From positions 1 to 10,203 of the forward strand of contig CAZFKU010000053.1 of NCBI GenBank assembly GCA_964518835.1: DNA of 10,203 nt. Reading direction: 5' to 3'. Numbering within the stretch: the first letter of the stretch is position 1; each line of letters begins with the position of its first letter. This stretch comes from AB-629-J13 sp964518835 (lineage in GTDB: Bacteria > Fidelibacterota > Marinisomatia > Marinisomatales > AB-629-J13). Position numbers and translations under genes: made by a program. Positions 1-6,228 of the stretch are shown here, one piece after another. Below the pieces are notes generated by a model. That model had not been told where the DNA came from. It saw only the letters and a program-made list of their open reading frames with translations, and did not search any database.

Positions 1-3000
1 CAGTGTAGGAACCTACCGGACATACATCCACTGTAACCGTCTGATCGGCAAGGGCGCTGGAACGTCCCTGCAGGTCAATAAATCCGCTGACAAGTCCTGA
101 AGCATTCAAATACACCGTAGCATCCGTTGCAGTAACGGTTACAGCATTATTATCGCTTCCTATGATTCCGGTAGCAAATTCACCAGTCGTATTAAAAGAA
201 ACTGACTTGGCTAAAAGTGTGTCTGCAGATGAATCACCATCATTATTGATCTTTAATTGAAAAGTAGCAACTTCTACGGGATCATTTCCTATATCGTCAC
301 CACCATCAGCCCAGGAAACCCATCTCAGTTCAGCAGTTGCGCCGGTGGTATCAGAAGTATCTGTAATAACAGTACCATTAAAATCCGTTGTCACTGCCGT
401 GAAAGGTGACGTTGCATTCTGTATCGTAAAATAGGTCGTATCAACGGATATGGAAACCGATACGATCTCAGCTGTTGCAGCATCATCCTGTGCATAGACA
501 GAAAAAGTAAGTATATCTCCTTTATCTGCAGTGGTTGCATTGGGACTTAACTCAAAATAGGTATCATTATCAGTAGCCGAACTCAGGCTTAAGGTACCAT
601 CTGCCTGGTAGGGATATTCGTCACCGTCACCCCAGTCACCGTCTATTGAGAAAAAGTAATACACATAGTAGGATCCTGATGGAGTTGCAGCATTTCCTCC
701 AGCATCTGTTGTCACACTGCCTACATCCCAGATGTAGCTTGAGGAAGAACTAACATCATGTCCAGATGTCCATGTACCTGGAACATCGGCACCATCACCA
801 CCTGCACCTTCTGCGCCATCTCCTGCAGGATCTAAACAGGCCTGGTCATTGCCAGGTTGTGTAGCATCTGCTGTTCCGTCTCCATCTGTATCTGCACCCG
901 AACAGGTTCCAGCATAACTGGTCCATACTTGAGTAGCAGCTTCACAGTCTTCTTCATTATCGTTAGCGCCATCAGCACAAGTCCCATCTTCACCTACGGA
1001 AGATGTTACCCAAAAATAATCGGACTCACCTTGAAAATCTGAATAATCACTTACCAATCCATTTGTGGGAGACAATACAATTTGTATCTGCTGAGTAGAT
1101 GCATCCTCATCGGAATGATCCCAGCGGAACTCATAATGACTGGCGGTGGTCAAAGCATGGTTCACTGCATCAGGTGGATTGACCGGAAAAAACCTTGATC
1201 CGTGTGTGAGAACAATGGAGCGGTCATCTGCAGCAGAATTATCTACATCATCAAATCCTGAATTGTATTGAATAACAGCACCATTTGTCCCGTCAGAAAT
1301 AAATGCATAAATATCGTATGTACCTGCAGCAAGACCTGAATTGCGGACGTCCCACATGTATTCGTTATCCGTCTTATCATCATCCTCACCGCTGATAGTG
1401 GCTATCAATACAGTACCGTCAGGATCTGCTGTAACATCCCCTGATAAATCACTATCGGATGTTAAACTGGTTACAGCGGCGGCATATCCCAGATCACTTG
1501 CATATAATTTTACAGATGCATTGGCCGGTTCAACCCAGTAGTCACCATCCACATCATCGGCTGCCCAGCTTATATACTGATACTGCTTGATAGCAGAATT
1601 AAATGCTTCTGCATCAGCACTATACACATCCGTAAATTTAAAATAAGGAAAATGGGAACGATGCAGTTTTTGAGCTTCCTTGTCCGCTATATTATTCTGG
1701 ACCTGGTAATCGGTTGTATCTGTTCCGCCAATAGCTCTGACGTAGGTATAAAATGAACCTGTTGCGTCAAAAGTTGAGGCATCCGTGTAAATATCGTAAG
1801 TAAAAGATGTGTCAGGAGTACCTGCAGCATTGCCGTCATCATTAACTGCATTGGAAAACAATAATTCACCACCGGTGAAATCTGGAAGTGTATAAGTTCC
1901 TGCTGCATCTCCTGCGCCATCACCATCAGAATCACAAGCATCAGCGGCTTCACACTCTACCTGGTCATCATTGTCTCCCGCAATCAGCAATGTACCACTT
2001 CCACAGTCACAGGATGCACCTGTTGTTGAAAGATACACTGAAACGGTAGTGGTATCATCCAGATCTTCAAGATAAACTATAAAATCCATCTCATCTAGAA
2101 CTGCAGCGGATGCCGGAGATGCCCCAGCTTTATCAATGACTCCCTGACTTTTCACATTTGAATCCAAATAAATGGCGTCAGCATCATCATCATTACCGTC
2201 TCCGTTTTCATAATCGCCATCTACATCATAGTCAAATCCGGCTTTGGTGAACACAGGTTTATGGGTGATCACTACAGAACCGCTCATTCCCAGTGCCCAG
2301 TCGCCTGTCCAGTCTGAGGTTACGTAAAAATACAGGGTCCCGGCAATTAATTCTGAACCGTTGGTATCATCATAATCAAATTGGATACCATTAAAAGTAC
2401 CGCCTTCATTTGGAGCAGTGGTTCCTGCACCTGTATTATCCGCATCCGCCAGTACACAACCTGAGGTTGATGCAGATACTTCTGTAAGCGTATTGGATGT
2501 ACAGAACCACAGTGAGAATGTCATTTCATCTCCGCCTTCTGAGTTATCCAAAGTAACACTCTCAAAATCTGTGTCGTCTCCATTCTCAACTTCATCATTT
2601 GCCAATGCAGATTCCTCAACTACCCAGTCCGTCAATGCTGAAACAACAGCAGCAGCGTTTGCGGGATAAAACTGTCCTAGATCGTCTGTGGAATCGTTAT
2701 CGCCTGTATAGTCTGCAGCCCAGGTGACATAGTTCAATACTGAGGTTTCAAAAGTGGCAGTAACTGACTCACCGCCTACTTCCTCATCACCGGAACCATA
2801 GGTAATAGAATAATTTTCATTCTGTCCATCTGTTGCGCCAGATGTAGTTACAGGAAAAACTACCATGAATTTATCACCGGAAGCAATGGCACTTCCCGTG
2901 GCAAATTTCAGGGTTATTTCTCCGGAGTCAGCAGCGCTGACTGATACACCCAAAGCTGCACCTGAACTTAATGAAACAGACACACCATCTGTATAAGATT

Positions 3001-3241
3001 CGTCTTCATCGGGATCAGCAATTGCGATTTCGGTTGGTGTATATATAATGATCGTTTCATTATTTGCCCATGCCCCAGAACCATTATTCTGTAAGGTAAT
3101 GGTAAGAGACTGCATGAATGGTGAATCATTTGAAGCACCTACGGGTAATGTAGAAGGTGCCAGTTCTACTGTAGCGGCATATACAATACCGCTCATACTT
3201 AATATAGTGAAAAGTTTTGAAAGTTGACCTTTTATCTTCAT
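1..3241 (-). CDS. Large secreted Asp-rich Ig-repeat/cohesin-like surface protein (C-terminus outside window)
   Basis: I read this frame codon by codon from the ATG at 3239-3241 to the left edge: 1080 codons without a stop, so the 3' end is missing. Residues 1-22 form a signal peptide (Lys-rich start, hydrophobic LFTILSMSGIV, cleavage after VYA). Residues 24-165 are a beta-rich domain I do not recognise. Residues 171-890 hold four divergent Ig-like repeats. Residues 893-1045 resemble a cohesin-type module (FSVYAQDD, then PFTAV, then VEVATFQLKIN). Residues 1048-1080 begin another beta-sandwich (SGFIDLQGR). By hand count there are about 137 Asp but only about 27 Lys plus Arg, so the protein is strongly acidic. 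DxDGDG loops suggest calcium binding. No enzyme motif is visible. A strong GGAGG lies 5 nt before the ATG. The role is inferred to be a cell-surface structural or adhesion protein; a dockerin or secretion-sorting tail could lie off the edge. Confidence 0.88.
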   Translation of the reverse strand, partial: MKIKGQLSKLFTILSMSGIVYAATVELAPSTLPVGASNDSPFMQSLTITLQNNGSGAWANNETIIIYTPTEIAIADPDEDESYTDGVSVSLSSGAALGVSVSAADSGEITLKFATGSAIASGDKFMVVFPVTTSGATDGQNENYSITYGSGDEEVGGESVTATFETSVLNYVTWAADYTGDNDSTDDLGQFYPANAAAVVSALTDWVVEESALANDEVENGDDTDFESVTLDNSEGGDEMTFSLWFCTSNTLTEVSASTSGCVLADADNTGAGTTAPNEGGTFNGIQFDYDDTNGSELIAGTLYFYVTSDWTGDWALGMSGSVVITHKPVFTKAGFDYDVDGDYENGDGNDDDADAIYLDSNVKSQGVIDKAGASPASAAVLDEMDFIVYLEDLDDTTTVSVYLSTTGASCDCGSGTLLIAGDNDDQVECEAADACDSDGDGAGDAAGTYTLPDFTGGELLFSNAVNDDGNAAGTPDTSFTYDIYTDASTFDATGSFYTYVRAIGGTDTTDYQVQNNIADKEAQKLHRSHFPYFKFTDVYSADAEAFNSAIKQYQYISWAADDVDGDYWVEPANASVKLYASDLGYAAAVTSLTSDSDLSGDVTADPDGTVLIATISGEDDDKTDNEYMWDVRNSGLAAGTYDIYAFISDGTNGAVIQYNSGFDDVDNSAADDRSIVLTHGSRFFPVNPPDAVNHALTTASHYEFRWDHSDEDASTQQIQIVLSPTNGLVSDYSDFQGESDYFWVTSSVGEDGTCADGANDNEEDCEAATQVWTSYAGTCSGADTDGDGTADATQPGNDQACLDPAGDGAEGAGGDGADVPGTWTSGHDVSSSSSYIWDVGSVTTDAGGNAATPSGSYYVYYFFSIDGDWGDGDEYPYQADGTLSLSSATDNDTYFELSPNATTADKGDILTFSVYAQDDAATAEIVSVSISVDTTYFTIQNATSPFTAVTTDFNGTVITDTSDTTGATAELRWVSWADGGDDIGNDPVEVATFQLKINNDGDSSADTLLAKSVSFNTTGEFATGIIGSDNNAVTVTATDATVYLNASGLVSGFIDLQGRSSALADQTVTVDVCPVGSYT
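572..2731 (-). repeat. Four divergent Ig-like repeats within the secreted protein
   Basis: Protein-level repeats at residues 171-331, 336-540, 556-692 and 703-890. Repeat 1 opens with YVTWAAD and repeat 3 with YISWAAD; repeats 2 and 3 share DVDGDY; repeat 4 opens with YEFRWD. Near the end, each has an aromatic-x-[FYW]-D box (FDYDD, YDIYTD, YMWDV, YIWDV) followed by a small-G-[TS]-aromatic strand: AGTLYFY, TGSFYTY, AGTYDIY, SGSYYVY. Spacing between boxes varies because of inserts. I saw no DNA-level tandem repetition, so the duplications look old. Confidence 0.65.
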
Positions 3242-3246
3242 TTTTT

Positions 3247-3251
3247 CCTCC
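3247..3251 (-). promoter_or_regulatory. Strong Shine-Dalgarno (GGAGG) of the secreted protein gene
   Basis: On the minus strand GGAGG is followed by AAAAA and ATG, a 5-nt spacing. This fixes the start of the large gene and contrasts with the upstream operon, whose starts have no comparable site. Confidence 0.85.
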
Positions 3252-3252
3252 G

Positions 3253-3283
3253 ATTAATTATGTTTTCTTCTGACATTATTAAT
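3253..3283 (-). other. AU-rich leader hairpin next to the Shine-Dalgarno
   Basis: Minus-strand ATTAATAATG (3274-3283) pairs with CATAATTAAT (3253-3262) in 9 of 10 positions, around an 11-nt A/G-rich loop. The stem ends one base before GGAGG, so it could affect ribosome access. It is AU-only apart from one G-C pair, hence only moderately stable. Confidence 0.4.
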
Positions 3284-3285
3284 TG

Positions 3286-3337
3286 CGACGGTTCTCCCGC
3301 CGGAATCTTTATGGTCAATTTATTTATCGGCAGGAAC
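3286..3337 (-). promoter_or_regulatory. Leader segment with two mutually exclusive stems
   Basis: The minus-strand segment CGGCGG (3297-3302) can pair in two ways. With the downstream CCGTCG (3286-3291) it forms a 6-bp stem with one G-U and the loop GAGAA. With the upstream CTGCCG (3328-3333) it forms a 6-bp stem with one G-U, extended by GTTC/GAAC (3334-3337 with 3291-3294) across a 2-nt bulge, closing a 25-nt loop. The two pairings share bases and exclude each other. It is the GC-richest stretch in an AT-rich gap. I match it to no known riboswitch family. Confidence 0.4.
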
Positions 3338-3367
3338 ATTCTTAGTCTTTAATAAATTTTTATTAAA

Positions 3368-3373
3368 ATTATA
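3368..3373 (-). promoter_or_regulatory. Perfect TATAAT without a clear -35
   Basis: TATAAT on the minus strand lies about 127 bp before the secreted gene's ATG. No TTGACA-like hexamer lies 16-18 bp upstream and there is no extended -10 TG. In AT-rich DNA this can easily be chance. If real, its transcript would start just before the structured leader. Confidence 0.22.
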
Positions 3374-3608
3374 ATCCATTTTGGAATTATCATGAGTTTT
3401 GTTGAAAGCTGAAGTTTTATCATATTCCTTACATATTGAAACTAAAGAAGATACAGCATTTTAGTTTGATAATATTTTGCAATGAATAATAAGATTGAAT
3501 AAAATAAAATAATAATAAAGAAAAGAAAATAATATTCATATTTGTTAATTAAAAAGTATGAAAATTTTGTGTATTGTTCTTCATTATTGTATTTTCGACC
3601 TTATTTTG

Positions 3609-3623
3609 ACAACATTCATGCCA
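3609..3623 (-). promoter_or_regulatory. Near-consensus sigma-54 (-24/-12) element
   Basis: The minus strand reads TGGCATG (3617-3623), AATG, TTGT (3609-3612), against the sigma-54 consensus TGGCAYR-N4-TTGC. The -24 GG is intact and the 10-bp spacing is right. The only mismatch is T for C in the -12 GC, a conserved position. It points at the secreted gene, leaving an untranslated leader of about 350 nt. The neighbouring operon encodes a sigma-54 activator, which raises plausibility but proves nothing. Confidence 0.35.
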
Positions 3624-3629
3624 ACTGTA

Positions 3630-3659
3630 ATGATACAGTCCTATTGTATCAAAAGTCAA
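3630..3659 (-). promoter_or_regulatory. Sigma-70-like promoter toward the secreted gene
   Basis: The minus strand has TTGACT (3654-3659), an 18-bp spacer and TATCAT (3630-3635), each hexamer 5/6 to consensus. It faces the secreted protein gene. Its spacer and -10 are covered by the palindrome at 3631-3651, as expected for an operator-controlled promoter. Confidence 0.4.
3631..3651. promoter_or_regulatory. Perfect palindrome TGATACA-N7-TGTATCA (candidate operator)
   Basis: Two perfect 7-bp inverted half-sites separated by 7 bp. The half-site centres are 14 bp apart, somewhat more than one helical turn. It overlaps the -10 and spacer of the sigma-70-like promoter and ends 7 bp before the -24 of the sigma-54-like element. 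As RNA it would be a modest hairpin without a U-tract, so a protein site is likelier than a terminator. Confidence 0.4.
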
Positions 3660-3743
3660 TGTAAATAAAGTAATATCTGTATTTATAAATTATTTATTAT
3701 TCAGTGAAAATACGCAGTAATAAAAGTGGAAAAGGAATTTTTC

Positions 3744-3768
3744 ATGGAAAACAGGAAAAATTTTCCAT
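3744..3768 (-). terminator. Inverted repeat after nadE, possible weak terminator
   Basis: ATGGAAAA (3744-3751) and TTTTCCAT (3761-3768) form a perfect 8-bp stem with a 9-nt loop, about 90 bp after the nadE stop. In the nadE transcript the stem is followed by GAAAAATTCC, not a clean U run, so it is a poor intrinsic terminator. Read-through or factor-dependent termination remains possible. Confidence 0.3.
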
Positions 3769-3857
3769 AGTTTCTATTTGGTTATTCCGATGATGAAAGA
3801 TATTCTAATGTCTTAACAAGTGAATAAGACTAAAAGAATTTTAATTTATTCGATAAA

Positions 3858-5465
3858 CTATGGTTTATAATGATTGATGATAGGATATCTCCTGCCGATC
3901 CCGAATGCTTTGGAGGTCACCCTTAATCCCGGAGCTGCCTGGCGCCGTTTATATTCATTGAGCCTGATCCTTTCTGCAATATCCAAAACCAATGTTTTAT
4001 CCAGTCCCACCTTGATCAACTCATCCACACTAACTTTATCCTGCACTATAGATTCCACAATTGGACTGACAATATCGTAATCAAAGGGGTCAACCTGTTT
4101 CGGAGCCAATTCTGCTGAAGGCGGTTTGGTGATGCAATTTTCGGGGATCCTATCATATCCTGCAGACTCATTCACCCATTTTGACAGAGAATAAACATCC
4201 AGTTTTGACAGATCGGAAATAACAGCAAGTCCTCCGTTCATATCCCCGTATAAAGTGCAGTACCCGAGGGCAAGTTCGGTTTTATTTCCGGTAGTCAAAA
4301 CCAGCCATCCGAATTTATTTGAAATTGCCATGAGTAAAAGCCCACGAAGTCTGGCCTGTATGTTTTCCTCCGCTACGTTTGCTGGTGAATCCTTAAATAT
4401 TGATTTCAGGGATTGACTTGTTTCATTAAACATATTCTCTATTGGTAGAGAATGAATGTCTATTCCCAAATTTTGCGCTAATTTTTCTGCATCTTTTACA
4501 CTATGATCACTGGAATATTCAGACGGCATGGTGATTCCCCAGACATTTTCCTTTCCCAGTGCATCCACTGCAATACAGGCTGTGAGCGAAGAATCGATTC
4601 CTCCGCTGAGTCCCATAACCGCTTTTTTGTGACCGGATTTTATAAAATAATCGTTCACTCCCAGGCATAGAGCGGAATAAAGGGTTTCTTCCCTGCTGAT
4701 TTTCTGACTCGGTATAATATTGGCAGTGTCCAAATCCACAATGATAAAATCTTCGGAAAAGGATTTACCCAAACCGATGACTTCACCATTATTATTATAG
4801 ACAACTGAATTTCCATCAAAAATGAGTTCATCTTGAGCTCCTACCATATTACAATAGATGAAGGGTATTTTGGTATCCTGAACTTTATTTTTTATCAGTT
4901 TTTGTCGAATTTCCCATTGATTATCATGAAAGGGTGATGCCGAAATATTGATAATGACTTCTGCCCCATTTTGTGCAAGTTCATGTGTAATTTTCAATTC
5001 ATAATCCATGTCCCAGAGGTCCTCACATATCTGAATACCGATGGTTCGGTTTATTCCTCCTATTTCAATTTTAGTAATTCCTATATTCTTCCCCGGGGTA
5101 AAATATCTGTCCTCATCAAACACATCGTATGTAGGCAAAAGCATTTTATCATAAATAGTTAATATTTCACCGTTTTTCACAAGAGCAGCGCTGTTAAATA
5201 TTCTGTTATTTTCCATATGAATAAATCCCGCTATAACGGGAATTTTGGAAAAGTCAGCAATGGATTGGATTGATTGCTTACATGCAGAAACAAATCCACT
5301 TTCCCAGATCAGATCTTGAGGTGGATATCCGCAGACCGCCATTTCCGGGAAAATAACCAGTTCTGCCCCGGATTGTACAGCTTTGTCGTAAAACGATTGT
5401 ATTTTGTTTAAATTAAATGCAAAATTACCCAGTGTAGGATTTATCTGACAGAGTGCAATCTTCAT
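3858..5465 (-). CDS. nadE: Glutamine-dependent NAD+ synthetase
   Basis: Makes NAD+ from deamido-NAD+ and ATP, with ammonia supplied by its own glutaminase domain; cytoplasmic, last step of NAD synthesis. The protein has 535 residues, usual for the two-domain form. The N-terminal carbon-nitrogen hydrolase domain (about 1-260) shows the Glu41-Lys107-Cys147 triad in FPEMAVCGYPP, YDKMLLP and GIQICEDLWD. The C-terminal synthetase domain has the ATP pyrophosphatase loop SGGIDSS at 287-293 and TTGNKTE/GDMNGG further on. The start MKIALCQINP matches the family's N-terminus, so the ATG is secure although no Shine-Dalgarno precedes it (TATCCTC just before ATG). It is the last gene of the operon, 20 bp after the acylphosphatase gene; the next gene downstream is more than 600 bp away. 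Confidence 0.96.
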   Translation of the reverse strand: MKIALCQINPTLGNFAFNLNKIQSFYDKAVQSGAELVIFPEMAVCGYPPQDLIWESGFVSACKQSIQSIADFSKIPVIAGFIHMENNRIFNSAALVKNGEILTIYDKMLLPTYDVFDEDRYFTPGKNIGITKIEIGGINRTIGIQICEDLWDMDYELKITHELAQNGAEVIINISASPFHDNQWEIRQKLIKNKVQDTKIPFIYCNMVGAQDELIFDGNSVVYNNNGEVIGLGKSFSEDFIIVDLDTANIIPSQKISREETLYSALCLGVNDYFIKSGHKKAVMGLSGGIDSSLTACIAVDALGKENVWGITMPSEYSSDHSVKDAEKLAQNLGIDIHSLPIENMFNETSQSLKSIFKDSPANVAEENIQARLRGLLLMAISNKFGWLVLTTGNKTELALGYCTLYGDMNGGLAVISDLSKLDVYSLSKWVNESAGYDRIPENCITKPPSAELAPKQVDPFDYDIVSPIVESIVQDKVSVDELIKVGLDKTLVLDIAERIRLNEYKRRQAAPGLRVTSKAFGIGRRYPIINHYKP

Positions 5466-5485
5466 GAGGATACCATTAAGTAATT

Positions 5486-5770
5486 TTAAATACGGATTTC
5501 AAATCCCTGGTATTGACCTATTTCAGGGCTTTCCTCAATAAGTGTATCTTCAACTTTGGAGTTAGGGGATCCCTTTTTCAGGATAGTAATAAATTTTTCC
5601 ATATTCCTTTCACTTCCCACCGCTTCTCCGGAAACTGATTTATCAGCATTATTTGTCACCCATCCTTCAATATTCAGTGAAAGCGCTTTATCCCGGGTAT
5701 ATGCCCGAAACCAGACTCCCTGGACTCTTCCACTTATCCTAAACTTAATACACCTTAGTCGGTTCTTCAT
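5486..5770 (-). CDS. Acylphosphatase
   Basis: Small cytoplasmic enzyme that hydrolyses acyl phosphates such as acetyl phosphate or 1,3-bisphosphoglycerate to carboxylate and phosphate. The 94 residues match the usual single-domain length. The signature GRVQGVWFRAYTRDKA (14-29) holds the phosphate-binding Arg22, and GWVTNNAD (36-43) holds the catalytic Asn40. The family usually has GVGFR; here Trp20 replaces the second Gly, a tolerated variation as far as I know. The ATG overlaps the upstream gene's stop as ATGA, so translation is probably coupled; there is no Shine-Dalgarno. The physiological substrate cannot be told from sequence, and neighbouring genes do not point to one. Confidence 0.93.
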   Translation of the reverse strand: MKNRLRCIKFRISGRVQGVWFRAYTRDKALSLNIEGWVTNNADKSVSGEAVGSERNMEKFITILKKGSPNSKVEDTLIEESPEIGQYQGFEIRI

Positions 5771-6228
5771 ATTGGGAAAAAAGAGTTGATTTTTTCAAGA
5801 ATTTCGTCAGGAGAGTCAGCCAAATCAACATTTTCAATATCCCAGGTTTTGTATCCAATCACCTTTTTATCAAGGGAAAGAGCATAGGCAATTTCACTCA
5901 AAGTACCGTATTTCCCTGCAATGGCAATTGCCATATCACAATTATAGGCCAGAATTACATTTCGCCCGATTCCAATTCCGGTTGGGATTCCCAAGGTTAA
6001 AAATGGATTTGCCTCATCTCCATTGATTCCCTTCAGAATTCCGATACAGGTTCCTCCTCCCTCTTTGACTCCTTTTGAGATGGCTTCCATAACCCCGGGA
6101 CCACCTCCGCAAAATACCAAATAATTTTCCTCGGCTAATTGTTTACCGATTTTTATAGAATCTTTGTAATTCTCATGGGAAACTTCCCTTCCTCCAAAAA
6201 CAGAAATTCTACCTCTAAATGTTTTCAC
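5767..6228 (-). CDS. TIGR00725/LOG-like Rossmann-fold nucleotide-binding protein
   Basis: A 153-residue single-domain Rossmann protein related to the lysine decarboxylase-like (LOG) superfamily. GGGPGVMEA (41-49) is the typical nucleotide loop. The later PGGxGTxxE signature appears as AGKYGTLSE (104-112), keeping the GT and the Glu112 but lacking the Pro and one Gly. GIGRN (86-90) is also typical. LOG proteins release free cytokinin-type bases from nucleoside monophosphates, but TIGR00725 members are mostly uncharacterised, so I assign no substrate. Translation appears to start at GTG (6226-6228), overlapping the asnS stop as GTGA; the product begins MKTFRGRISVFGG, which fits the first beta strand. 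It overlaps the acylphosphatase gene by 4 bp. Confidence 0.85.
   Translation of the reverse strand: MKTFRGRISVFGGREVSHENYKDSIKIGKQLAEENYLVFCGGGPGVMEAISKGVKEGGGTCIGILKGINGDEANPFLTLGIPTGIGIGRNVILAYNCDMAIAIAGKYGTLSEIAYALSLDKKVIGYKTWDIENVDLADSPDEILEKINSFFPI

Larger units (their letters stand above)
3242..3857. other. AT-rich 616-bp intergenic regulatory region
   Basis: No credible coding frame is present; the longest start-to-stop runs are about a dozen codons. The right part (3700-3857) carries inverted repeats after nadE. The middle (3605-3660) carries promoter-like elements and a palindrome. Positions 3460-3600 are low-complexity A/T and purine-rich tracts with nothing I can name. The left part (3242-3340) is a GC-richer leader with several stem-loops before the ribosome binding site. 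Confidence 0.75.

Noticed and set aside
857..2669. Open frames of 60-90 codons on the plus strand and one on the minus strand (1687-1953) inside the secreted protein region
   Set aside because: They are out-of-frame shadows of the continuous 1080-codon minus-strand frame, which has a signal peptide and domain-like sequence.
2884..2899. TGGCAC followed by TGGC on the plus strand, resembling a sigma-54 promoter
   Set aside because: The -12 spacing is wrong (GG instead of GC at the required place), and it lies inside a coding region facing no plus-strand gene.
3270..3297. GAGAACCG...GTCAGA on the minus strand as an ECF-sigma promoter
   Set aside because: Only GAAC and GTC match, with a 14-bp spacer; too weak, and these bases are better explained by the leader stems.
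3481..3540. A/T and purine-rich low-complexity tract as a repeat or origin element
   Set aside because: No regular repeat unit, no DnaA-box cluster and no iteron spacing; ordinary AT-rich intergenic DNA.
3810..3830. Inverted repeat GTCTTA-N9-TAAGAC just after nadE as a terminator
   Set aside because: The 6-bp AT-rich stem has no U-tract on either strand.
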